A stretch of 64,000 bases of DNA from Maniola hyperantus (GCF_902806685.2 NC_048557.2:4708666-4772665); one strand, 5' to 3'; counted from the stretch's first letter, positions 40,837 through 51,693 are shown. Numbers and translations: made by a program. Notes: a model not told the origin generated them from the letters alone.

Positions 40837-42186
40837 GATTCCGAAAGAACAAATGATTTTATTACAAACACAGAATGTTGATTCCGTGTTTGATATTGTA
40901 ACTATAACGTTTGATATAAAAGCTAGAGTGCATAAGACCTCATAAAGCAGTCGATACACTGCAACACTAACTGCAACTATACCTACTGTGTGATAAGACT
41001 TGATTAGTGTAGTAAAAATACCTTTGAAATTTTAATGGTCGAACTAGAGAGTCAGTCTCTCCTAGGATAGCCATTTGCCTAGACGAGATGTTTCGCCATT
41101 TGACTATAACACGTACACTTAAAGCTTACTATATTATTTAAGTTTTTCTATTATGCAGTGAATCCCAAGGGGTCTATCTAGACTGTAAACGCGCGGCTCG
41201 ACCGCTTTGTAGGCAGACAGTAATCCTCTACAGTAAATAAGCACAACAATATTACACTCGGTTATTATAAGCTAGCGAGTAATAGTATAGGCCTAGAGAC
41301 AGCGGTAGCCTTTCCCGTTTAAAGGTCTGTACGCACCTAAGCTGCGCTGCGCGTCGCGGCACAGAGCGTCAAAATACTATTTCTATCATTTTGTATGGCG
41401 CATATCGCACTAGAGCGGCGCTGCACAGCGCTTCGCCGCGCGTTGCCGCGCGTCGCGGCTGGGAGAATATTGTGAAGCGCAGCGAAGCGACGCGCGGTGG
41501 AGCGACGCTAGTGCGACATACCCAGCGGCGCGGCGCGTCGCTTCAGAATGCGTACGCGCTCGGATAAGATACACGCGCATCGAGTTAAGTATTTAATGTA
41601 TAGGCGTGATAGACCTCAAAATAAATAACGTAGTTTTAATTTTTGGCACATGACGGGCTCTTAAAAGTATATCCTCAAAATTCCCAACCCCTAGGATGTC
41701 GGCTTCCACCCTTTTCCTCTTCAATGTCGCTCATATTGCGACGTTGTTATTCATACGCGATCGGGCATAAAAGTGACGCGCAAGTGACGCGAGCTGCCGC
41801 GTACTGCAGTTGTAGTGCGGTAGGTACCGTGAGCGGCCTGAAGTGACGCTTTCTGCAGTCGCAGCTCAGGTGCGTACCAATCCAATATCCACTGCCTATA
41901 AGACTTGCAAAAATTAGACACTTGCACATCACTTGCACTGTGTAAACACTCGCAATTAATCAATTTTAGGCTAGTTTTTGCAAGTAAAACTTGCAGAAAT
42001 TGACGGTGACATGACAATGACTGAAAACAGTTAATTTCTGGTTTTATTACTAGTGGGCCAACTTTGGATATGGGATCCCAACTGAATAGGTTTTAGAACT
42101 ATTATTATCTACTAATCTATGAGAAAAGTATAGTCTACCTAGAAATGGATAATAGTGCTAAACAATTTTATACAATGCATACTTCC
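40837..42186. other. Unassigned, with a GC-rich CGCG-dense block
   Basis: 41330-41560 is very CpG-rich and self-complementary (GCTGCGCTGCGCGTCGCGGC against GCGGCGCGGCGCGTCGC), flanked by GTACGCAC/GTACGCGC. It is probably a GC-rich MITE. 41760-41900 has TGACGCGAGCTGCCGCGTAC and similar. No coding signal is seen. Confidence 0.45.
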
Positions 42187-42337
42187 ATACTATAATAATA
42201 TAAATGCGAAAGTGTGTCTGTCTATGTGTCTGTCTGTCTGTTGGACATAGGATACTTTATATCCCGGAAATCAAATAGTCCCCACGGGATTTTTAAAAAC
42301 CTAAATTCACGCGAACGAAGTCGCGGGCATCACCTAG
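42187..42337 (+). mobile_element. Family A with internal deletion
   Basis: ATAATATAAATGCGAAAGTG and GTCTGTCTGTCTGTTGGACA jump to the 3' half, ending GTCGCGGGCATCACCTAG. Confidence 0.65.
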
Positions 42338-42718
42338 TATTATATTAAAATATTGGAAAATTAGAGAATTTTTCTATAATATTTTTTCTGTATTCATCAC
42401 GTAGGGAATCTTACATCCGGCTCTTAATCTTTACATACGGAGGCATGTTTATTGAGTTTGTAATGTAAAACCCAAGTAGGCTTTTCAAAATGGCAACGTA
42501 AATTTTACTGCGAAATCTGTATTGACTAAGTACCTACTAAGAGTACGAGTGGTTTGCCGACTTTTTTTCTTTATAATTTGCTTGCGCGTTTTATATTTTT
42601 TACAAAAGTTTCGGGTAATTATTTCGACTATGGCATTTTATAATAATTTTTATAGAGACTATAACTTTTTCTAGTTTACGAGTTTTAAGATTAGTAAAGG
42701 TAGTAGGTTAGTAGGTAT

Positions 42719-42830
42719 AAGGCCAAAGTCCATCATGCTGGCCAGTGTGGATTGGCAGACTTCACGCAACTTTGTGAACGTTATAGAAAACTCTCAAAAA
42801 ATCATGCAGGTTTCCCCAGGATATTTTTAG
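42719..42830 (-). mobile_element. SINE-1, middle part
   Basis: TCCATCATGCTGGCCAGTGT, GGATTGGCAGACTTCACGCA, TCATGCAGGTTTCCCCAGG. Head and tail are missing. Confidence 0.62.
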
Positions 42831-42885
42831 AGTTAGGTAATGAATTTGTGTAGATGTTTGTGATGAAAATGTAGATTTTTAGCAA

Positions 42886-42940
42886 ACAGCTACGGAACCC
42901 TACGTTATGCGTTTTCTGACACGCACTTGAACAGTTTTTT
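42886..42940 (-). mobile_element. Repeat E head fragment
   Basis: GCTACGGAACCCTACGTTAT and TGACACGCACTTGAACAGTT, then T-rich. It is the minus-strand head of E. Confidence 0.5.
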
Positions 42941-43099
42941 TTACATAGAATTCTAATAAATGTCTATAAGTGCATATTTAAACCCACAGAAAAAAGCATA
43001 GAGGAGGCACATCCTATTTATTATTTTGCGCAAATAAGAAGATAAAGACTGTTGTTCTTTTGCGCAAATAAAGGCCAGTAAAAGCTAGTTGCATATAAA

Positions 43100-43220
43100 T
43101 GTCCGGCGACGTAGTGGCGTAAGGCGGCCAGCTCATAAATATCGCTAGCCGCTAGCCGATGTCGATACGCAAATCTGACTGTTGTTTATGCTCTCACTGT
43201 CGTATTGTATTCAAACCTAG
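43100..43220 (+). repeat. Tandem array unit 0 (head only)
   Basis: TGTCCGGCGACGTAGTGGCG, CGCTAGCCGCTAGCCGATGT, TCGTATTGTATTCAAACC. After this the unit is interrupted by other DNA, including a family A' copy. Its tail reappears at 43649-43704. Confidence 0.75.
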
Positions 43221-43423
43221 TTGGAAATCGAAATCATTTCCCTTTATGAGACGTATTACGAGCTATTGAATAGCAACAACAATTATATTATACCTATATT
43301 AGGCGAATGAGTAAATAAAGAATCAAGAACAGAGATGTACCTAGATTGATAGAATAACATAGATAGAAGATTAAAGATATATTCTGCAAAATCCGTTTGA
43401 TACTTTGATCGATTTGAACCAGT

Positions 43424-43595
43424 ACCCCTATTATAAATGCGAAAGTGTGTTTGTTTGTTGGTTTGATGGATTGTCCTTCAATCACGTCGCAACGGTGCAA
43501 CGAATTGACGTGGTTTTTTGCACGGGTATAGATATCGACCTGGAGAGTGACATAGGCTTTTTATCCCGGAAAATCTAAGAGTTTCCACGGGATTT
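43424..43595 (+). mobile_element. Family A' inside the tandem array
   Basis: GTACCCCTATTATAAATGCG, GTCCTTCAATCACGTCGCAA, GGCTTTTTATCCCGGAAAAT, TCCACGGGATTTTGTATAGG. The 3' end is lost. Confidence 0.62.
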
Positions 43596-43704
43596 TGTAT
43601 AGGACTACATATCTTGGACTTCAAAGAACGAAGGTTTGATATGTAGGTATAACCGAATACATTTTCGTGGTTATAATAATTCATCAGTGCTTTTGCAGCA
43701 GAAA

Positions 43705-44036
43705 TGTCCGGCGACGTATAGTGGCGTACCTTGTAACTCGTCGGCACATAAACATCGCTAGCCGCTAGCCGATGTCGATACGCAAATCGCGTTATTGTTT
43801 ATGCCCTAGCGTCTTATTGTATTCAAACGCGCCGCATTCCGCCATCGTGTCGAATGTCGGTGCACGTATCTACTACATATCTATCAGGATTTAGCTACTG
43901 TTTATCCAGGTTGTATCGTTTATGATAATTTGAATAAAGCGAAAGGTTAGTTTCAACTTTCAATAAATTTTCGTGGTTATATTTATCTACGAGTTACACC
44001 TTGTAAACTAGAAAATCAGTGCTTTTGCAGCAGAAA
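43705..44036 (+). repeat. Tandem array unit 1, 332 bp
   Basis: From TGTCCGGCGACGTATAGTGG through CGCCATCGTGTCGAATGTCG and CAGGTTGTATCGTTTATGAT to GTGCTTTTGCAGCAGAAA. It is directly followed by a LINE-3 insertion. Confidence 0.85.
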
Positions 44037-44037
44037 A

Positions 44038-44602
44038 TCATACATAAGTTAATCCTAAAATAAGCTAATCATAAATTAGTTCGTCCATAAAAACATAAAT
44101 AAGTTCAAGAAAAAAAGTGACTGTCATAATGTAAATACTAGAAATAAAAATAAACTTGTAATTCCCACCTCCAGGCTAAGTAAAGTTAGCAATTCATTTA
44201 TTGGAAAATCTATAAGTTTTTATAATAAGCTTCCAGAAGACATATTGGAGATGTCTCTCAACAAGTTCAAAGTTTTCATTAAACGTAAACTAATTGAAAA
44301 ATCCTATTACAATGTAAAGGATTATTTAAGTGATAAGCAAGCTTAGGAATGAGTTGCTTAACGGATTGTGATAGTTCTAATAAGTTTCAATAATTTTGTA
44401 AAGTGGTGATAATAAAAAGAATACCCGGCTGAGTTTGTTGTGGGCTCTTCTCAGACCTGGGCGCGTTTGGAACCCTCGTAGCTTTAGTTTTAAGTTTGCG
44501 TAATTATCATCACTATATCTTAGAAATCCAACATCTGACCATCAAAAAGCGTTATTAATTACCTATTTTGAATAAATCATTTGACTTTGACTTTGACTTT
44601 GA
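44038..44602 (+). mobile_element. LINE-3, 5'-truncated, with ORF C-terminus
   Basis: In frame, 44128-44346 reads NTRNKNKLVIPTSRL, then SKVSNSFIGKSISFYNKLPE, then DILEMSLNKFKVFIKRKL, then IEKSYYNVKDYLSDKQA-stop. This is the end of a non-LTR reverse-transcriptase ORF, with SFYNKLP the most telling motif. The 3' UTR (GAGTTTGTTGTGGGCTCTTC) and the tail TGACTTTGACTTTGACTTTG follow. It sits exactly between two array units (GCAGCAGAAA before, GAAATGTCCGG after). The exact left boundary is uncertain within about 60 bases. Confidence 0.75.
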
Positions 44603-44604
44603 AA

Positions 44605-44953
44605 TGTCCGGCGACGTATAGTGGCGTAACTTGTAAGCCGTCGGCTCGTAAACATCGCTAGCCGCTAGCCAATGTCGATACGCAAATTGCGTTATTGTTT
44701 AGGCCCCTAGAATCTTATTGTATTCAAACCATCGATGTTTCAAACGCGCTGCATTCCGCCATCGTGTCGAATGTCGGTGCACGTATCTACTACATGTCTA
44801 TCAGAATTTAGCTACTGTTTATCCAGGTTGTATCGTTTATGATAATTTGAATAAAGCGAAAGGTTAGTTTCAACTTTCAATACATTTTCGTGGTTATATT
44901 TATCTACGAGTTACACATTGTAAACTAGAAAATCAGTGTTTTTGCAGCAGAAA
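44605..44953 (+). repeat. Tandem array unit 2, 349 bp
   Basis: Nearly identical to unit 1. It has an extra CCATCGATGTTTCAAACG segment (near 44731) and ends GTGTTTTTGCAGCAGAAA. Confidence 0.85.
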
Positions 44954-45073
44954 TTTCCGGCGACGTATAGTGGCGTAACTTGTAAGCCGTCGGCACATAA
45001 ATTAAGAATTGAACTACTGTTTATCTAGGTTGTATCGTTTATGATCATTTGAATAAAGGAAAAGGTTAGTTTG
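44954..45073 (+). repeat. Tandem array unit 3, deleted
   Basis: TTTCCGGCGACGTATAGTGG to GTCGGCACATAAATTAAG, then skips to ACTACTGTTTATCTAGGTTG and GAATAAAGGAAAAGGTTAGT. The central 200 bases are missing. Confidence 0.78.
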
Positions 45074-45294
45074 AGTGATAATAGATAAGAAGTCGTAGTC
45101 CAGGGATACATTAGCCTCATTGCGCACATATTGCGCGACCTTAACCGATGATATTAGGTATACCATAGATGTATGGTACAGGCGTATAAAAATCTGATCC
45201 CATTGTAAGTAAGACAGAAGAAGAAAAGGACCCAAAATATGTTGTAGTTTTAAATCTTTTTTTACACCTCCAACAACTTTTATTTAACAATTGG

Positions 45295-45424
45295 AAGTTT
45301 AATAAAAATTAAAAACTGCCATCTTTCGAAAGCCCGCTTCTGTCATACATATTGCATCATCACTTTCCACCAGGTGAGATCGTAGTCAACGACCGATTTG
45401 TACTTATCTAAATTTAAAAAAATT
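45295..45424 (+). mobile_element. SINE-2, 3' part
   Basis: TTAATAAAAATTAAAAACTG, CATATTGCATCATCACTTTC, CACCAGGTGAGATCGTAGTC, then AAATTTAAAAAAA. Confidence 0.65.
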
Positions 45425-45737
45425 ATAACAATTGAAACCTACATATATAGTTAAAATGCAAACCCAATACTTATAAAGCTCATTTTAAAGCAATTGTTAG
45501 GAGGAGACATGTCGACTTCAAACGGCATTTAATAAAGCCTCAGCCCTCAAGGCGCCTTCATTACATCGAACGTGAGAGACTCATTAAATATTGTACAATG
45601 TTCCGTTCAATTGCGCCACAGCATAAAACAGTCAGCCTTCTCTATATTTTTTCCTACTTTATGTCTACATTTGGTAAAGTTAATTATTAGACAAAGAATA
45701 GAATTTTCACTTAGATGACTTACTAGTGCAAATAAAC
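45425..45737. other. Unassigned sequence
   Basis: 45555-45600 and 46700-46735 share ACTCATTAAATAT.GTACAA. Otherwise nothing is recognised. Confidence 0.35.
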
Positions 45738-45990
45738 GGTAGAGGTTAAGATGTCGGCCTTCTTTGTCGGGGTTCAATCTCGAGCACGCACCTCTTAACT
45801 TTTCGCAGTCAAATATCACTCAAATATCACTGAAGGAAAAAATCGTGAGGAAACCTGCATGCCTGAGTGCATGCCTGCCTCTACAATGTGCTCTGCCAAG
45901 CGCCAGCGTGGCAGACTACAACCATTCTCATTCTGAGAAGAGACCCGTGCTCAGCAGTGGGCCGGCAATGGGTTGATCATAATGATGAAT
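45738..45990 (+). mobile_element. SINE-1, near full length with deletion
   Basis: GGTAGAGGTTAAGATGTCGG with B box GGGGTTCAATCTCGAGC, GAAAAAATCGTGAGGAAACC, GAAGAGACCCGTGCTCAGCA, ending TGATCATAATGATGA. A short duplicated CATGCCTGAGTGCATGCCTG lies in the middle. Confidence 0.75.
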
Positions 45991-46205
45991 GCAAAGTTCT
46001 AGCACATCTAGTAAGCTTTTTAAATGTGAGATAGGGTTGCGCTTGACGAAAATCATGTCTGAAAAACATAGCAATGATGAGGTCTAGATTGGAGTGGAAG
46101 TTGGCCTAGAAGATGCCTATTCACTATTGCTGAAAATTGAGTGTCTATTTTAATCGATTAAATTTCTTAAAGTCTCATTGAAGTAAAATTTTCAAAATTA
46201 AATCT

Positions 46206-46397
46206 TCTATATATAAAAATGAATCGCTAAATGTGTTGCTCATCGCAAAACTCAAGAACAGCTGAACCGATTTCGCTAATTCTTTTTTCATAATGTTCCT
46301 TGAAGTACGAGGATGGTTCTTACGGAGAGATTTTTTTTTTAATAATCCTGAAAAAGAATCGACTATTTGGCGGTACGAAGTTCGCCAGGACAGCTAG
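46206..46397 (+). mobile_element. Helitron-like family D, complete ends
   Basis: TCTATATATAAAAATGAATC at the 5' end, GAACCGATTTCGCTAATTCT inside, and GGCGGTACGAAGTTCGCCAG (a small hairpin) then GACAGCTAG before T at the 3' end. It shares the 5'-TC and hairpin-CAGCTAG|T layout with A and B while differing in body. Confidence 0.68.
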
Positions 46398-47209
46398 TTT
46401 AATATAAATTTACTTTTGCAAATGTACAATACCAGTTATATAGTAAACCGTACATTTCCCTTGCTGAAGTAGATATACACAGACTTCACTCTTCAGGATA
46501 CACAGAATCTCATGACGGGGGTCTCTAAGAAATCAAACGTTGACTAGTGGGGTACAGTGCAGACTGCATACTAGACCGAGAACAGTCTCCGACCGCCATG
46601 AAGGAAAAAAGGGAGGAACAAATTTAAAAAAAACTAGACTTAAAAGACTGATTGTTGGTAGACTGTGGTCCCGCCGAGGTTCATGAATTAAAACGACACA
46701 GAATCGACTCATTAAATATCGTACAAGTTACATTGAGCAGTGGAAATTAAATACCATACAATTCTGACGGTACGAGACGTGAATATTTAAAACAAGAAGT
46801 TTTATTTCAAGAGAGACACGTTTCTTAATCAAATACCACTATAATTGTCTGTGTCCTTTATTCTTTTTTTTTACTACGACTTAAGTTTCTATTTTTCATT
46901 TGAATGTTTAGTTTATAAAATTACTGTCTGGTAGGTAAAATGATAAAGGTTTTAAGCTTCTGTAAGTACTATGCCTCTTTATTTCTGATTTATTTTATTA
47001 TAAAGGCACACAAAACAGGTTTCAACTATACACGGGCCAAATACAAAAACAATAGATTAAGAGCGGTAACCCCAACAATACTTAAACTAAACAATTCTAT
47101 TTTAATGTCACTGCCGTTGGTTTCTAGAGCTCCTAGGGGATTACTTATACATTTATATAGACTGATGTTTTTATTCTATGACAACTTAGTCCTTGAATAC
47201 GATCGGGTT
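46398..47209. other. Unassigned sequence
   Basis: A 94-codon plus-strand frame at 46940-47224 has no recognisable domain and no splice sites. Confidence 0.35.
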
Positions 47210-47505
47210 GGCTGCGATCGATAAGTAATGATGCAGACTAAGATGAAAGCGGATTAACCTGAAATAAGTATGTTCTACGCGGCGGCATAGTCATTTAGAC
47301 TAGGCGACAAATCTTTTGCCGTAGCATGTCTAGCCACGATTGAAGCCTTCCACCAAATCAGACCATGGTGTATTTAGAAACAAATTACGGGATTAGCGGG
47401 ATAAATTCCCACGGGATTTACCCACAAAATTGTACCTGTTGGGATCGAACCCAGGGCTTCCTTATTATAAGATCTTCAGCACTCACCACTGCAGCAGGAT
47501 GGTGT
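47210..47505 (-). mobile_element. SINE-2, old full-length copy
   Basis: On the plus strand: GTAATGATGCAGACTAAGAT (tail), GGCGACAAATCTTTTGCCGT, CTGTTGGGATCGAACCCAGG (B box), CTTCAGCACTCACCACTGCA (A-box side). Heavily diverged. Confidence 0.7.
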
Positions 47506-47918
47506 TCAAAAATATTTACTAGTATTTTTTGTCGGATAAAAAGCCATAGTAAAATCTTACGAAGAGGGAGAGATATTATTTGTTCTATATCACGTGCCAA
47601 CTACAACTTCTACTACAACGATGTATATATTATACTGAAAGCAACTTACAGCAATATGGTAGGCAGTAGTACATGCGGTTATGAAGGAAAGCCTCCAATA
47701 TAGACAATGATTTCGCATCACGAATATGCGGATGTGTTATTATGAAGATACGTGAGTCGACTACTTGATAGGATTTGTACGCCTATATTTTATTTTTGTT
47801 TTTCAGCTCATTCAAATGGTAGACATGTAGATAAACTAAGTAACTAACTGACTAATGTAGGAACTAAATATGAAAGTGGCTCAAAGTCTAACTTGTAAAG
47901 TTAAAAATCAGTCTCAAA

Positions 47919-48156
47919 TTCTAAATGCGAAAGTTGTGTTTATTTGTTAAAGACGATGGCGGACAAAGTGAATTTGTTGGTTTATTGGTTTGTCTTTCAA
48001 TCATGTCGCAACGGAGCAACGGATCGACGTGATTTTTTGCATGGGTAGGTATAGTTAAAGATCTGGAGAGTGATATAGATTACTTTTTATACCGGAGTTC
48101 CAACGGGATTTTTAAAAAACTAAATCCACACGGACGAAGTTGCGGGCATGAGATAG
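47919..48156 (+). mobile_element. Family A', near full length
   Basis: AAATGCGAAAGTTGTGTTTA, TCAATCATGTCGCAACGGAG, GACGTGATTTTTTGCATGGG, CACACGGACGAAGTTGCGGG. A 30-base insertion follows the start. Confidence 0.65.
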
Positions 48157-48169
48157 TAAGCATATAAAA

Positions 48170-48388
48170 TCCATACTAATATTATAAATGCGAAAGTGTG
48201 TATGTCTGTCTGTCTATCTCTTTGCTAGCTTTTCACGGCCCATCCGTTCAACCGATTTTGACGAAATTTAGTACAGCGATAGCTTGCATCTCGGGGAAGG
48301 ACATAGGCCACTTTTAATGCCGGAAAGTCAAAGAGTTCCCACGGGATTTTAAAACCCTAAATTGACACGTACGAAGTCGCGGGCAAGT
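48170..48388 (+). mobile_element. Family A, near full length
   Basis: TCCATACTAATATTATAAAT, TTGCTAGCTTTTCACGGCCC, CTTGCATCTCGGGGAAGGAC, GACACGTACGAAGTCGCGGG. The terminal ATCAGCTAG is changed. Confidence 0.7.
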
Positions 48389-48627
48389 CATTAAATACGC
48401 CACGTAGTAAACGCCACAAAATGTTAACAAGCTGGACACTAATTACACTGTAGTTTTCGATTACGACATAATTACATGAAGGGGCCTCTTAAGCAACAGA
48501 GGTGCGGATGAATGTCAAGGGTGAGAGCGCACCAACGTCTGAAGAAAAATCACGGTAAGTGACGAGAGTGACGTGGGCGACGTGGGCGTAGGTGTAAAGG
48601 TCAGTAGAAAAGTGCAATTATTATAAC
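48389..48627. other. Unassigned, locally purine-rich
   Basis: 48480-48600 has short GACGTGGGC repeats. A GTAAGT at 48557 has no matching acceptor. Confidence 0.35.
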
Positions 48628-49030
48628 CTAGCTACGCCCGCGACTTCGTCCGCGTGGACTACACAAATTTCAAACCCCTATTTCACCCCTTAGAGGTTGA
48701 ATTTTTAAAAATCCTTTATTAGCGGATGCCTACGTCATAATAGCTACCTGCATGCCAAATTTCAGCCCGTTGCGTCCTGTAGTTTGAGCTGTGCGTTGAT
48801 AGATCAGTCAGTCAGTCAGTCAGTCAGTCAGCCAGTCAGCAGTGGCGTGCACAGGGTTTGAAGCCAGGGTAGGCATTAGTTAGGTAGGAACCTGTTTACT
48901 GGCAGGTCATAATGAAAAATAATATGGTCATAATGATAAATAGCTTACAACTGGGGTAAGCAGTGCATTTATGCCTCTATGACCTGCACGCTACTGCCAG
49001 TCAGTCACCATTTCCTTTTATATATCTAGA
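48628..49030 (-). mobile_element. Family B interrupted by a MITE
   Basis: The 3' end CTAGCTACGCCCGCGACTTC (plus strand) through (GTCA)n to 48839, then a 157-bp insert, then CAGTCAGTCACCATTTCCTT and TTATATATCTAGA. It ends one base before the next A copy. Confidence 0.72.
48840..48996. mobile_element. MITE-4, 157 bp, in the GTCA tract of a B copy
   Basis: CAGTGGCGTGCACAGG pairs with CCTGCACGCTACTG. The internal GCAGTGCATTTATGCCTCTA is typical of this element family. CCAGTCAG flanks both sides, consistent with insertion in or duplication of the microsatellite. Confidence 0.72.
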
Positions 49031-49265
49031 CTAGCTGATGCCTGCGACTTTGTATGCATGGATTTAGGTTTTTTTTTAAACCCGTGGGAACTCTTTAATT
49101 TTCTGTGATAAAAAGTAGCATAATATGTCCATCCCCGGGATGTAAGCTAGCTCTGTACCAAATTCCATCAAAATCAGTAGAACGATTGGGCCGTGAAAAT
49201 CTAGCAGACAGACAGACAAATAGACAGACAGACACACTTTAGCATTTATAATATTATTATAGTAG
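49031..49265 (-). mobile_element. Family A, near full length
   Basis: CTAGCTGATGCCTGCGACTT, AGCTAGCTCTGTACCAAATT, (GACA)n at 49205-49235, then TTATAATATTATTATAGTAG. Confidence 0.7.
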
Positions 49266-49361
49266 AGTCGCTCCGGTGCGTTTTACTCTATACAAACTCA
49301 TTATAAACTATATTTGACACATATTTGAAGCGTCGACGCGTCGCGTCGCGCAGCGCAGCGT

Positions 49362-49547
49362 ACAGTACGCGGCCGTAAGTAATGTACATCGACCTTTAGA
49401 GGAGATAGCAGATTTGTAGAGCGTTGTCCCTGTCACTCATTCCTATATGACAAAACGTCATATAGGAATGATTGACAGAGACAACGCTCTACAAAGCCGA
49501 AGTGTGATTCTAAAGGCCGATGTACATTACTTTTGGCCGCATACTGT
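49362..49547 (+). mobile_element. MITE-1, 186 bp, two well-matched arms
   Basis: ACAGTACGCGGCCGTAAGTA and ATTACTTTTGGCCGCATACT with the terminal TGT. The centre ATGACAAAACGTCAT is palindromic. The flank GTCGACGCGTCGCGTCGCGC is a separate GC-rich scrap. Confidence 0.78.
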
Positions 49548-49935
49548 GAGTGCATTTGAACCATTACGCCTAAAACTAACAAACGTCCATTTCAAAGTGG
49601 TTATTGCTGACAAATATACACTTTTAAAACTATAACAATTATACGGTAATGGACTCTCTCCTTTCAACTGGTCCATGGTGGCGAAAATTGGAGTGGAGAA
49701 TCATAAAAACCGGATCCAATTGACGGCGCGGAAATGTCGTAACGTTATTATCCAATTGAGTTTCATTGAGAACCAGTTGACAAAACGGAAGGCGGACGTT
49801 TTGCATTTTTTAAGACTCTTCTTACTAAATGAAAATAGTCAGAACTTTTTGTCATACTTTGGTCGTTCTTTTAAAACACTTATTTACATAATAGAAAGTT
49901 TGAACTTAATGGGTGAATAAAAATAATTATAGGTA

Positions 49936-50006
49936 TAGTCCGCCACAGGTTGAGATGGCAATCAGGGTGTGAGGTGGGGGAACGCCCCGCACACCCGCAC
50001 GTCACA
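49936..50006 (+). mobile_element. GC-rich MITE-2, left part
   Basis: TAGTCCGCCACAGGTTGAGA, TGGCAATCAGGGTGTGAGG, CGCCCCGCACACCCGCACGT. Confidence 0.6.
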
Positions 50007-51690
50007 AACATCAACTAACTCAGTTCTTCATAAGCTAAATTATTATCTCCACAATTTAATAAAATCTGGAACACATAATTATTATTACAGGAAAACAGCA
50101 AAAAAAGTTCACCTAATAAAATCATAGTTCAAGCAACGTTGGAAATGAATTTTTCATTTCAACCCCCCGGCTCTCCAGTTTGCGTTAACAATTTGTCAAA
50201 GCACCGTAGCGTAGGCTTGAAATATGAAGCCTCATAAAAAAGGCTTTGCCTACCTAAAACATTACGTAAGCATACAACTTGGAAATTACTTGCAAAAATC
50301 TTGCTTTGTGCTATACAAAGAGATGTCAACTGCTGCACGATATCAAGGCTACGTTTATAGTAAGTGTAAGGGTAAGGTCAGAGTGACGGGCGTCCTGAAG
50401 GGCGTGCAATGTGAGGTCACACCAGCTAGAGTGTGTAGTGAAGTATCTAGGCGCCACTGTCATTCAGAGCAGAGCGTGATGTGATGACCAAAATTGAGAA
50501 GAACGCTGCACGCCTTACCGTGCCTATAACTTCGACGAAAGCAGGCACTCAGGCCTATCCATTTTCGTCGTTCATAGTGTGCATCACACATAGGCATCCC
50601 GAGTGGCGTTTGGTACTGGTGCGAGACATTACACGCTTTCTTGCTAGTCTGACACCCCACAGAACGCGCCGCACTCAGGCTTTAGCCTAAGGAGGCGGGA
50701 GTGAGGACAGTGGTTGCGCGGGGCGGGGGACGGGCCCTCAATACAATAGAGCAAGGCCGCGGCGAGACATTAAGTGTGTCATTAAAGCTAGATTTATAAA
50801 GCTGCTTCGTGTTATATATTAGTTTGAGCTAGTTAAAAACTCACACAATACGAATTTATATGCATAACATGTAACAAACATAATACTTAATATCTGTAAT
50901 TTATGTTTGCAACTGTAATAGTAGTTTGTTATGATAACTTTTATTGAGACATAAAATCTCTTCTATTATAGATATGAATTCTTGATGTTTCTATATGAAC
51001 TGATCAATTAAAAATGTAAACTGATAGACTACAGTATAACTCATAAATTACGAAGCATCGGCAATCAATGATTTGGTTTCTATGTGTAGGTAATGACAAC
51101 ACTTAACTTAACATGAATTTTGTACTTTTAATTTATTTTACTCTAATGCTCAACCTAATAAGTCATACCAATGTGGACTTAATGACGCTCGAAAACCTTA
51201 TCTGCCAGTCAACCTTAGTTACACTTTTTGTACTTTTTAGAATTTCATTAATATTTTTATTTTAAATTAATCGCTTCCGCTTACTTAAAGTGTGCCCACC
51301 CTTGCCCTTAATCCCCCGGGTCGGTCCGCGGCGATATAATGAGACTAAATAAAACAACCGCTTTATAACAGCATGACTTTTTTACACCGAGCTGTTTTTA
51401 TGCTTGCTAATGCTTTTTTCGGGAAATATTGCTTTTATTTTACACCTACTGCGGTATTTATTAATATTTTATAATTTTCTGAAATTTCGTCTTAAATGTG
51501 GTTTCGAGATTTAAATCTTGGAACCACATTAAGACCACATTAAATTTCTTAAAAATGAGTTTGTTTTCACTAAAATAAGGAAAACCTCTCACAATTAATA
51601 ATTTTGTAAGGAAAAGTTTGTCCATTTTACGGAAACTGCAATAACGTCATATTAACCTAGTAATTAAATAGATTGCATAATACATATATG
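50007..51690. other. Long repeat-poor stretch, no gene recognised
   Basis: 50330-50770 is unusually GC-rich (GCGGGGCGGGGGACGGGC at 50718) with short frames on both strands but no splice-site support. 51295-51345 carries a GCGATATAATGAGACTAAAT block related to the duplication at 52794. 51490-51536 is an imperfect palindrome (AATGTGGTTTC / GGAACCACATT). Confidence 0.4.
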
Positions 51691-51693
51691 ACT

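Noticed and set aside
47365..47703. 112-codon plus-strand open frame
   Set aside because: The first half overlaps the old SINE-2 copy, so the frame is accidental.
48480..48570. Possible plus-strand exon ending CACG|GTAAGT
   Set aside because: No pyrimidine tract precedes it, and two of the three frames contain stops before the donor.
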